A stretch of 64,000 bases of DNA from Selaginella moellendorffii (taxonomy: Eukaryota > Streptophyta > Lycopodiopsida > Selaginellales > Selaginellaceae). The first letter of the stretch is position 1. The number at the start of each line of letters is the position of its first letter. The stretch spans positions 124,001 through 188,000 of the forward strand of contig NW_003314321.1 of the NCBI RefSeq assembly GCF_000143415.4, in the 5' to 3' direction. The translations under genes were made by a program, and so were the position numbers. Below, in pieces: positions 32,579 to 40,950 of this stretch. The notes under the pieces are model-generated. The model did no database searches. It was not told the DNA's origin and was given only the letters and a program-made list of their open reading frames with translations.

Positions 32579-34915
32579 TCATCTCTGGCATGGCTTACCA
32601 GCCAGAGCTTCTTTTCCCTCATAGAGATTTGCAAGCAGCACATAAGCAGCTGAGTTTCCAGGCTCCAGATCAAAGACATGCTCAGCCGCATATTGTCCCA
32701 GCTCAATGTTACGGTGGATCACACACGCTCCAAGCAGAGAGCCCCACTCTCCAACATCAGGAACAAAAGGCATGCAATTTATAAGGTCCAAGGCCCTTTG
32801 AAACCGCCCCGCTCGTCCCAAAACATCCACCATTGCAGTGTAATGCTCCTTGATCGTCTTGAGCCTGTGATCCATGGTTAACAAGCGGAAAAACTTCCAG
32901 CCCTCTTCAACCATACCTTTGAAGCTGCAAGCCTTGATGGTGGACACGAATATGATCTCGTCAGGCTCGATGCCCTCAGCTTCAAGGGCTCGGAAGAGAT
33001 CCAGACACTCGCTACTGTAGCCATAGTTGCAAAATGTTCCAACCATTGTGCTCCATGAAACGAGGTCGTGCTTGGGGATGCGATCAAACAGCCTTTTAGC
33101 TCCATCAATATCCCCATCTTGCGAGAGCCCTGCAACGAGGCAATTGGAAGACGCTACATCCTGTGCGGGCATGGCATAGAACATTCGCTTGGCATCCTGG
33201 ATATACCCATTTTGGGCATATGCCGCCACCATTGCATTGAGTGCCACGACACTATAGTCGGGCATCTTGTCGAACAAAACCTTTGCTTCCTCCACTCCCT
33301 TATTTTGCGCAATCGCCCACACCATCGCCGTCCATGACACTATGTTTTTTTCAGGCATGGAGTTAAAGACTCGCTCCACTCCATCAAACTCCCCATTCGT
33401 GGCAAATCCCGACAGCATAATACTCCACGAGAACATGTCCCTCACGGGCATGGCATCAAACATGGCCTTGGCCTGTGGAACATTCCCGCTGTCGCAATAA
33501 GCCTGGATCATCGCGTTCCACGACACCAGGTTTCTCTCCAGCACAGAGTCAAACATTGACTTGGCGGTCTGGAGCTGACCGGCCTGTGCGTACCCGGCAA
33601 TCATCGTCGTCCAGGAAACAACACTCCACACAGGCATCGCGTCAAACAGCTTCTTGGCGCGGTCAATGCTGGTCGGCGTGTAAGCCGCCAGCATTGTGTT
33701 CCAGACCACCACGTCCCTGTGTTCCAGCTGCTCAAATAGGAGCTCCGCCTCTTCCAAACGCCCGCCTGCCACGTAGGCCTGAATCATCGCATTGTGAGCA
33801 ACCGGATCTCGGTCGGGCATGGAGTCGAAGATGGCGCGAGCTTCCGCCAGATGCCCATTCTGAGCATATGCCGACAGCATCCCGGTCCACGTGACCACGT
33901 TCCGCTGCGGCATCCGGTCAAACATTGACTTGACGGTCTCCAGGTCTCCGTCTAGGGAACACGCGCGGACCATAATATTCCACGACCAGAGGTCGCGTCG
34001 TGGCATGTGGCGGAACTCGCGGCTGGCCTCTTCCAAATGCCCGCTCGCGGCATACGCATTGATGATTGCGTTCCACGAGGCGACATCTTTGTCGGGCATG
34101 GAGTCAAACACTCTCTTTGCTTTTTGCAGTAGGCCCTTTTGAGCGTAGACCGTGATCATCGAGTTCCAGGACACGATGGTCCTCTCCGGCATCTCCGCAA
34201 AGAGCTTCTCAGATTCCTCCAGATTCCCTGCCTGGGCATATGCCGCGATCATAGCGCTCATGGTGATGACGTCCCACGCTGGCATCGTTTCAAACATTTT
34301 CTTTGCCGAGGCCACATCGCTACGGCGGACATACGCCGCGATCATAGTGTTCCACGACACAGCGTTTTGGAAAGGCATCTCGCGAAACAGCGTCATTGCG
34401 CTGGCAAGATCCCCATGCTCGGTATATCCCAACAGCATTGTCGTGTAAGTCACTGTGTTCCTTGCCGGCATCTTCTGAAAGAGCTCATTGGCGTCTCGCA
34501 CGCAACCTTGCCGGGAGTAGGCCGCAATGATTCCATTCCACGACACCACATCTCTGTCTTCCATCTTATCGAACAAAGCGCGTGCGTCGTCAAGATGCCC
34601 TGCCTGGGCATATGCGGTAACGATGATATTCCACGAATACACATTAGGGTTCTCCATCTTGTCGAAGATGGTGCGCGCTTCCTCGGGGCTGCCGCATTTC
34701 CCGTACATGTCCATGAGCAGATTGTCGAGAAAGGCATCGTCCTTGAGCTGGCTTTTGAGAATCAAGGAGTGCAAGAGCCTGCCCTCTTTCAAATTCTTGG
34801 TGGCGATGCAAGTTTTGACAAGGTTGGCGTAGACACTTTGGATGTTGGCCTTGTCAACTTCCTTGAGCTTTAAACGCTGCTGGAGCTCTGCTACTCCTTG
34901 TAAACAAGAGGACAT
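32579..34915 (-). CDS. Pentatricopeptide repeat (PPR) protein, PLS class with short S-type repeats, E domain truncated
   Basis: An intronless 778-residue frame. After an N-terminal L-like motif (LLMDMYGKCG) come about 20 repeats of about 31 residues of S type, each with a core like VVSWNAMIAAYAQAGHLEEA, in an almost uniform array. It closes with a long P/L2-like motif (EAEGIEPDEIIFVSTIKACS), then MVDVLGRAGR and the start of an E motif (WGSLLGACVIHRNIELG, YVLLANLY). Family members bind organelle RNA base by base and support editing or processing in plastids or mitochondria. After ANLYEGKEALAG the frame leaves the E consensus and stops, and no E+ or DYW domain follows, although GGTAAG there could be a splice donor. 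The first residues do not give a clear transit peptide. GC content is far above the flanking repeats. Confidence 0.9.
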   Translation of the reverse strand: MSSCLQGVAELQQRLKLKEVDKANIQSVYANLVKTCIATKNLKEGRLLHSLILKSQLKDDAFLDNLLMDMYGKCGSPEEARTIFDKMENPNVYSWNIIVTAYAQAGHLDDARALFDKMEDRDVVSWNGIIAAYSRQGCVRDANELFQKMPARNTVTYTTMLLGYTEHGDLASAMTLFREMPFQNAVSWNTMIAAYVRRSDVASAKKMFETMPAWDVITMSAMIAAYAQAGNLEESEKLFAEMPERTIVSWNSMITVYAQKGLLQKAKRVFDSMPDKDVASWNAIINAYAASGHLEEASREFRHMPRRDLWSWNIMVRACSLDGDLETVKSMFDRMPQRNVVTWTGMLSAYAQNGHLAEARAIFDSMPDRDPVAHNAMIQAYVAGGRLEEAELLFEQLEHRDVVVWNTMLAAYTPTSIDRAKKLFDAMPVWSVVSWTTMIAGYAQAGQLQTAKSMFDSVLERNLVSWNAMIQAYCDSGNVPQAKAMFDAMPVRDMFSWSIMLSGFATNGEFDGVERVFNSMPEKNIVSWTAMVWAIAQNKGVEEAKVLFDKMPDYSVVALNAMVAAYAQNGYIQDAKRMFYAMPAQDVASSNCLVAGLSQDGDIDGAKRLFDRIPKHDLVSWSTMVGTFCNYGYSSECLDLFRALEAEGIEPDEIIFVSTIKACSFKGMVEEGWKFFRLLTMDHRLKTIKEHYTAMVDVLGRAGRFQRALDLINCMPFVPDVGEWGSLLGACVIHRNIELGQYAAEHVFDLEPGNSAAYVLLANLYEGKEALAGKPCQR

Positions 34916-35135
34916 GAAGAAGAAGCTCTATCAATCATCTCACCCGTGATTGAAATACTCGGAACAAAATCTCAGGATCAAGATTCTCAGCTTAACAAGA
35001 TCTTTCTAGGACCAAGATTTTCCGAATAGATCCAAAAGACAATTGGATTCTTTTAAGGATTTCTTTCAATGATCGATCCTTCTTGAGTGATCGATCACTT
35101 AAACCTGTAGATAATCATAGATGATGGACTCTTCT

Positions 35136-36251
35136 TCAAGAGGTCAAGCTGTTCTTGTACCACATGATCCCCTCTCCAGCGGCATCCGGCTCCACGAACA
35201 CGCAATCCTTGTACTCCCTCCAGATCGCAACCAGGACTGGAGTTTTATCGCACAAGTAGTAGCGCCCAAGCACCGATCTCACAGCCGCGGTGGCCTCCTG
35301 GGCGTGATAGTGCGGCATGCTCGAGAAGAAATGGTGGACGACGTGAGTGTCGGTGATGTGGTGGAAGATCGTGTTGAGAATCCCATAATCCCTGTCCACC
35401 GTGACGAGCGCGCCGCGAATCCAATCCCACTCCGAGTCCGCGTAGTGCGGGAGCGCGACGTGAGTGTGCTGGAGATACGTGATCGTCACGAGCCATGCAT
35501 TGACGATCATGAGAGGGACGCCATAGACCTTGAGCAGCCACACGAATCCCGCGCTCCAGCCCAGGTAGATCAGCCCCGCGGACACCGCCAGCAAGCCCAG
35601 ATCGCTGGCCACGATCTGGAGCTTCTCCCGCCGGTTGAAGATCGGGGAGTTTGGATCGAAGTGGCTGGCCAAGCGCGGGTACTTGCGGCCCGAGACGTTG
35701 AGGAGGAGATAGCTCGGCCAGCCGAGCGTGAGCATGAAGAGGATGGAGAAGATCCGGCCGGGAGTGTGCTGGAGGAATGGCGTCAATGCGCTCAGGCCAT
35801 CCTTCTCCTTGGGGACGAACACCTCGTCGCGATGGATGCTGCCATTGTTTGCGTGGTGGCGGGCGTGGCTGTACTTCCACGAGAAGAATGGGACGAGCAA
35901 GCACGAGTGGATCACGAATCCCACCGCGTTGTCCACGCCCGCGTAGTCGCTGAATGCGCGGTGGCCGCATTCGTGGGCGATGACCCACAATCCGGTAGCC
36001 ACGCAGCCCTGCGCGATCCAGTAAGCCCCCCAGAGCATCCACTGGAAGATCCCCGGCGGCGCTACGATCTCCACGAACCTGGTGAGGTAGAAGAGGATCG
36101 CGACGCCCAGGAGGTCCACCAGGAGGTACGCCGAGGATCGCAGCAGCGATCGCTGGAAGCAGTGCTTGGGCACGGCCTTTTTGATGTCGCCCAGCGAGAA
36201 AGGGGGCTTTCCGGTGGGGACTCGATCCAGGAGCTTGGCGTCACACTCCAT
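35136..36251 (-). CDS. FAD2: Delta-12 (omega-6) fatty acid desaturase, microsomal FAD2 type
   Basis: A single 371-residue coding exon. The three histidine boxes typical of membrane desaturases are present: HECGH (93-97), HARHH (129-133) and HVVHH (303-307), with hydrophobic segments at about 41-60, 66-92, 112-124, 165-185 and 216-262. These bind the di-iron centre that introduces the delta-12 double bond into oleoyl-phosphatidylcholine in the ER, using cytochrome b5. There is no plastid transit peptide, and the sequence ADSEWDWIRGALVTVDRDYG is characteristic of FAD2. Length is close to the usual 380 residues. A related bifunctional or delta-15 desaturase cannot be excluded from sequence alone. 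It lies 220 bp upstream of the PPR gene in coordinates, head to tail on the same strand. Confidence 0.92.
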   Translation of the reverse strand: MECDAKLLDRVPTGKPPFSLGDIKKAVPKHCFQRSLLRSSAYLLVDLLGVAILFYLTRFVEIVAPPGIFQWMLWGAYWIAQGCVATGLWVIAHECGHRAFSDYAGVDNAVGFVIHSCLLVPFFSWKYSHARHHANNGSIHRDEVFVPKEKDGLSALTPFLQHTPGRIFSILFMLTLGWPSYLLLNVSGRKYPRLASHFDPNSPIFNRREKLQIVASDLGLLAVSAGLIYLGWSAGFVWLLKVYGVPLMIVNAWLVTITYLQHTHVALPHYADSEWDWIRGALVTVDRDYGILNTIFHHITDTHVVHHFFSSMPHYHAQEATAAVRSVLGRYYLCDKTPVLVAIWREYKDCVFVEPDAAGEGIMWYKNSLTS

Positions 36252-36700
36252 GGCGCTAGAGCCCTAGAAATCCCCTCCTGCGCGAAACAATCCCTGGCGC
36301 CGCCCAGAAAAAGATCGAATTTGGAAAGAATGTGGGCTTGCTACCGCTACTGCTGCTGCTAGCGAATGATTGATCGATGGATCCACGCCACAGCCCCGGC
36401 GGTAGCACAGCCCTCTCTCTCCCCCCAACGCAATCGAATCGAAGAGCCCTAAAGGTACTGTCGGGGACAGAAGCCCATGATGGGCCGCGATCAAATAGAG
36501 CTCTCCAGTTGGATCCAACGGCTGTGGCGTGTAACTGTCCACCCAATAGCCCACTGCCACGTGCGCCATTCTTACACACCGCGTTTCTCGAGCAGATCTT
36601 TTTTCTACAAAAACGAGGATCACGGGGCGGCAAAGTAACTGTAGCAATTATTACACAAGAAACATCACTTGGGAAATATTTTTCTCTCTTCTACGTTCTT
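36252..36700 (-). promoter_or_regulatory. FAD2 upstream region and likely 5' UTR
   Basis: GC-rich near the gene with CT-rich runs on the plus strand (CTCTCTCTCC at about 36412-36421). Plant FAD2 genes often carry a 5' UTR intron, but I cannot place one here with confidence. Overlapping frames on both strands look like chance. Confidence 0.35.
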
Positions 36701-36750
36701 CATCGTTTTGTTTTTTACAATGTTAAAACGTAGTACTTGGGTGATCATGA

Positions 36751-37234
36751 TCAGAACTTTGATAGGCATTTCTGGAAGAACACAAAGATGACGAAGATTA
36801 AGAAAAGAGAGATTTTTCCTTTTTTTTCCTAGAAAATCCGCCTCTTTGCTTACCGAGAGGAACCAGCAGATGAGTATAACGATGAGGATCAAGCCGGTGA
36901 GCCCAGCAGCCGCTTGAACCCACCATCCGAAGCTCTTCTTGCCCGACAAGCTTTGATCGTGATCGTGGTCGTGAGAGTCGCGGTCATAGTAGCCTGGAGG
37001 AGCGTAGTACTCGAGACACTTCCGAGTCGTGCAGCAATTCGAGCCTGTGCAGTAGCCATTCTGGCCGCAGCAAGTGTCCGTGGAGCAGTCGGAGCTTCCC
37101 AGCGATGGATTGCATCTGGTTATCACCTGGCCGGCAACGAGCACGAGCGAGGCCTGTGGTTTCTGGAAACTTACCAGCACTGTCAGCGAGATGGCGACGG
37201 CAACGATCGCTGGGAGTCGTCCTTTGCTGCTCAT
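36751..37234 (-). CDS. Small Cys-rich single-pass membrane protein, unknown
   Basis: Two exons, 37234-36854 and 36771-36751, with an 82-nt GT-AG intron, give 133 residues. An N-terminal hydrophobic stretch (AIVAVAISLTVLV) is a likely signal peptide. The ectodomain has Cys in the pattern C-C-C-CC-C-CC-C (TDTCCGQNGYCTGSNCC), loosely like hevein-type or other disulphide-rich domains. It is followed by a Tyr/Asp/His-rich linker (DSHDHDHD) that could bind metal and a transmembrane helix (LTGLILIVILICWFL) with a very short tail. Function unknown; the second exon is supported only by splice signals. An alternative start upstream at 37321 would add 29 residues and hide the signal peptide. Confidence 0.6.
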
Positions 37235-37576
37235 TCTTTTCCAGAGCGGCCTGAGCGAGTGCCTCGAGCTTTCTTGCGGCCCCTGGGGTGAAGATAATGT
37301 ATAGATGTTCCTGGAACACACACCAGAGAAAGTAAGTCTTGGAGAACATCACTTGTTCCAATGATTTACCTGTAGGTCGAATAGAATGAAAGAAAAGCAA
37401 AGGTGCATATAGCTTTACCTCGGGAATCTTGTCACATAGTGGCAGCTGAGATCATCCTCGGTCCTCATATCTTTCTTTGAATATAAACGTCAGTGGCAGA
37501 ATCATTTCGTACAGCAACATCCACTTTGACGGAAGAAAGATGGCACGTAACAAGAGGAACGTGTCGGTTATACCAT

Positions 37577-37658
37577 CGTCAACAGCAGGATTCGAACCTG
37601 CGAGGGTGAAACCCAACAGATTTCAAGTCTGTCTCCTTAACCACTCGGACATGTTGAC
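37577..37658 (-). tRNA. tRNA-Ser (UGA)
   Basis: The minus-strand sequence starts GTCAACATGTCCGAGTGG, has the anticodon loop CTTGAAA (anticodon TGA), a long variable arm (GGGTTTCACCC) as in class II tRNAs, the T arm CAGGTTCGAATCCTG, and an acceptor stem closing with GTTGAC and discriminator G. It lies 42 bp from the end of the CCDC113-like gene. Confidence 0.93.
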
Positions 37659-37700
37659 ATCTTTGCTAACGAGAAGGAAAAAAGAAATCTAACCTGCGTT

Positions 37701-39334
37701 TTAAGCCGAGACACCCTGCATGAATGCCAAGCTCTTCTCGAGTTCCTGAGACATAAGCGTCGCGACTTCCACCTGGGAACACAAATACTTGCTGTGTACA
37801 GGCGAGAAATTTATGGAAAAAACTTACTTTGACTTCCCATCTCCTAATATCCTTCCAGAGCTTCCCAGCTTTGTCTTGTGTCCGCATATAGTCCATAGCA
37901 GTTGGCTGAACAGGCCCGTCTTGGTCTTGGATAGCGGTTAACACAGCTTCGTGGAGCTTCATCTGAAAGGTGTTGCTTTAGAAAGAACAGGACTCGCAGA
38001 ATACGTACTCTTTGAGATTTTTCTGTGACAATGTTCTCCTTGGCAGACTTTATAACCGGCACTCGATCCCGAAGGCAGTTCTTGAGCTCAATTCCTCTAT
38101 CATATGCATTTGTTAGCTCCTTTTGAGTTTCATTCATAGCCTGGGAACCAGAAGCAAGTGAGGAAGAACACTATTCCAACATCCATACATACCTTCGTAG
38201 AGCCCTTCATCACACTTTTGAGGCTTTGTATTCCATTATCTCGTTCCCTCGTACGACTATTAAGCTCGTGGTTTAGAATCTTGATCTGGTCGAAATCCAC
38301 AACGTGCAGAATGTCCTTGAGGTCCTTCTTAGAGGCAAACTGAGTTTCAAGCTCCGTTATTTCTGCCTGTAAGCTGCTGTTCTTCGCTTTGATAGAGTTC
38401 CTGACCACCACCCGCTTTCGAAGCTTCTCTTCAATAAAACTGTAGCAAACAATTCAATCTTTAGAGTGGTTCTCGCTGAGAAAAGTTAGAAAAGATTCCA
38501 AATTTTACCTGAGAATGTCTTGTGAATACGACTTGTTAGCTGGATTGAGTTGCGCCAGCAGCAGAACATCTCTGTAAAAGTCGGACTTTTCCTTCCTTAC
38601 TTCGGCGATGGCCATCTTTGCCTGCTTGAGTATCGCCCGGTAGTCATCAAGAACTCGTTCATTCTCACTGCGCATCTTGTCAAGGTGTTGCTCCAGGAAC
38701 CGGCATTCTTCTTCAGCAATCTCACACTTCTCCTCCATGCTCATCGGTACTGGCGCCTCGGGTGCTACTGCTGGCCCCGCCGCCGCGGTAAACCTCACGG
38801 TACTTCTCGCGGAGCTCGGAGAGGAGCCTCTGGATGATAGGCTGCTCCGTGAAGTCGAGTCCGATCCATTATTTTCACGCTCCTCTGCGGCTTTCTCCAG
38901 GTGGAGTTCCATGCTTCCTTTCCGAGACACCACCACACGCTGCTCAAAAAACCACATTGAAGTTAGACATGATCAATCTCGAGGAAGAAACAAAAAAGAG
39001 AGAATAGATGATAAGCAGCTCTTCATACGTTTGCAAGCAAGCATTCTCAAGAAAAGATCATTGGAGAAAGAAATTTCGGCAGGAAATCCAAATCTCAAAC
39101 GCAAGATCATAGATGATAAGCAGCTCGTTTTACGTTTGCAACCAAGCATTCTCAAGACAAGATCATTGGAGCAAGAGATGTAGGGCAGGAAATCGGCATT
39201 TACTTCTCCCAAATCTCAATATCACTTACCGCAAGGTGTTCCGTGAGCATCGTGTTCTCTACCCGGACCAGATCCTGGCGCATCTGGAGCGCCTTCAGCT
39301 CCCTGATCCTCTCCTCCACCTCGAGGTCGTCCAT
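37701..39334 (-). CDS. CCDC113: CCDC113/FAP263-like ciliary coiled-coil protein
   Basis: Six exons (39334-39230, 38939-38509, 38439-38193, 38140-38009, 37962-37828, 37772-37701) give 373 residues, close to the usual length of CCDC113 (about 377). Most of the protein is predicted coiled coil. The diagnostic segment is KDLKDILHVVDFDQIKILNHE followed by ELNSRTRERDNGIQSLK, matching the CCDC113/CCDC96 coiled-coil domain. An acidic or Ser-rich linker near the N terminus (SRSSLSSRGSSPSSARS) is probably disordered. In algae and animals this protein acts with CCDC96 at the base of ciliary doublet microtubules. In a lycophyte it would serve the flagellated sperm, so expression is expected mainly in antheridia. 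It is divergent with the TTL gene, 177 bp between start codons. CCDC96 is the main alternative, but it is usually longer. Confidence 0.75.
38996..39205. repeat. Two-copy tandem repeat of about 105 bp inside intron 1 of the CCDC113-like gene
   Basis: Units starting TAGATGATAAGCAGCTC at about 39005 and 39110 share words such as ACGTTTGCAA, CAAGCATTCTCAAGA and AGATCATTGGAG. The duplication explains why this intron (290 nt) is much longer than the others in the gene. Confidence 0.8.
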
Positions 39335-39511
39335 CGCCAAAGATTTCCTCAGTGATTTTTCCCTCCTAGGGTTTATAGCCAAACAGTTTAAAAACGAAGA
39401 ACCTTTAACCCGCTGGAGCCAATGCCGACGTGACACGTGTCGTTCTGGTATCTAGCGAAATATGTGAAAACCTGAACCCTCGAAATTTTGGCTAGGCTAT
39501 CGCAAATCGCG
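39335..39511. promoter_or_regulatory. Shared divergent promoter region of CCDC113-like and TTL genes
   Basis: Only 177 bp separate the two opposite start codons. It includes TAGGGTTTATAGCC (telo-box-like AGGGTTT plus a TATA-like word) near 39367-39380 and GACACGTGTC (a G-box core CACGTG) at about 39430-39439. Whether transcription is coordinated cannot be told. Confidence 0.5.
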
Positions 39512-40915
39512 ATGCATTTCTCCGAGAGCGATTGGATCGCGTGCTGCGGCAGCTCGAAATTCGCCAAGGAGATGGCCAAGGTCGGGCCTTTCAAGAATCT
39601 TGCCGAGGCGATCGAGATGTCGCGGCAGATATGGTGGAATCAGGTCTGTGCTCGATCCTTTGGGCGAGATCTTGAGGATTATCAGCGCAGGTGGATGTTC
39701 CTGGATGGCTGGAAGCTTTTGGAGCTCATCCAAGGATTGGAGCGCTCAGCAGCAAGTCCACAACAGAGTAATGCGTGAAATTTCTTTCTTATCCCTTTTA
39801 TTTGTATCTTTTTTAGCTGGTGTGCCGAGGAGCAAGCTACAGCACTGAGCAGTGCAAATGATCGAGCACTCAAGGTAGTGAGAATCTTTCTTCTTTTTCT
39901 ATCTTTTTTCTTCGTATCCTTTGTTGGCTAGCTTGATAGGGACTTATATGACGTTCTAGGATCTAGCCGAGTGGAATCGGCTCTACGAATCAAAATTTGG
40001 CTTCGTGTTCCTTGTCTGTGCAACTGGAAAGAGTAGCTCGGAGATTTTGCAGCTTCTCAAGGTGTGCTATTCTTTCCTTGATCTTTGCTTCGAGCTTTGT
40101 TTTACTTCTCAAGGGACGAATCACAAATAGACCCTTGGTTGAGCTCCAAGTTGCTGCAAACGAACAACAAAAGATCACAGAACTACGGTTGTCAAAGCTC
40201 GTCTCACAGAACACTGCTCCTGGTAATGTACTAGTCTTTATCCTTTATCGAGAACCAGATCCAGCTAGAGATTTGCCTCTTGTTTCTAGGTGGTGACCAG
40301 AACACTTCCAAGTTGAGCCTTTCGGAGCAGAGACTAGATCATGAAAAACCTCTCGACTCTCCTCTAAGCCGCGAAGAATCTGGTACTTTTCGGACTGGTA
40401 ACATAGACTTTTGTTTCTTCGTTTCGCTTCGAGTGTCATACCACATTCTCTTAACTAAACTCGCCATGCCTGTTCCTATAGGTGACGCAAAAGCTGACGG
40501 ACGGCTCAGCAAGATCGAAGCTCACGTCTCTGGTCAGCAGCCGCAACCATCTCTCCGCCCCCCAATCACAACGCACGTCTTGGACGTTTCTCTGGGAAGA
40601 CCAGCTGCCGGCTTGGAAATCTCGCTGGAGCGTCTCGAGGACACGTCTTGGATGCCGCTGGGAACATCGGTGACAAACCAGGATGGACGCTCGGGTCCTC
40701 TAATGCAAGCCTCGGAGCGAGTCGCCGCTGGAGTTTACAGGCTGACTTTCAACACTGGCAAGTATCTCTCCTTCACGGCGAGCAGCGACGGCGCTGGGCC
40801 ATTCTATCCTTACGTTTGCATCATCTTTGACATCAAGCCGCCACAGGAGTTCCAGCACTTTCACGTCCCTTTGCTGCTGTCGCCCTTCAGCTTCACGACT
40901 TACCGAGGAAGCTGA
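39512..40915 (+). CDS. TTL: Allantoin synthase / transthyretin-like bifunctional protein (OHCU decarboxylase + HIU hydrolase)
   Basis: Seven exons: 39512-39643, 39691-39767, 39817-39874, 39960-40061, 40114-40222, 40290-40382 (or to 40398) and 40482-40915. The N-terminal OHCU decarboxylase domain has WIACCGSSKFAKEM, VDVPGWLEAFGAHPRIG (catalytic His in AHP), FGFVFLVCATGKSS and NEQQKITELRLSKL. The C-terminal HIU hydrolase domain has PPITTHVLDVSLGRPAAG (active-site His), DGRSGPL, FPYV-like FYPYVCI, HFHVPLLLSPFSFTTY and the diagnostic C-terminal YRGS. In plants this fusion turns urate oxidase product into S-allantoin. The linker contains RLSKIEAHV, at the position and with nearly the pattern of the internal PTS2 (RLx5HL) of plant TTL, so peroxisomal import is likely, with Val replacing Leu. 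Convergent with the amidase gene, 35 bp apart. Confidence 0.9.
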
Positions 40916-40950
40916 GAGCTTGGGAGAACTTTGTTCTCGTTCATACAAAA

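Noticed and set aside
34139-34873. 244-residue plus-strand frame
   Set aside because: Antisense shadow of the PPR array; repetitive because the PPR motifs repeat.
35121-36362. 413-residue plus-strand open frame
   Set aside because: It is the antisense of the FAD2 exon; the FAD2 frame has all three histidine boxes, while this frame has an Arg/Asp-rich composition typical of antisense of GC-rich coding DNA.
36256-36647. Two overlapping minus-strand frames of about 125 residues upstream of FAD2
   Set aside because: They overlap the FAD2 leader in different frames, begin without splice or domain support, and have no recognisable motif.
37344-37460. Possible upstream exon of the small Cys-rich gene
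   Set aside because: Donor-like words exist but no frame joins to the ATG at 37234 with a convincing peptide.
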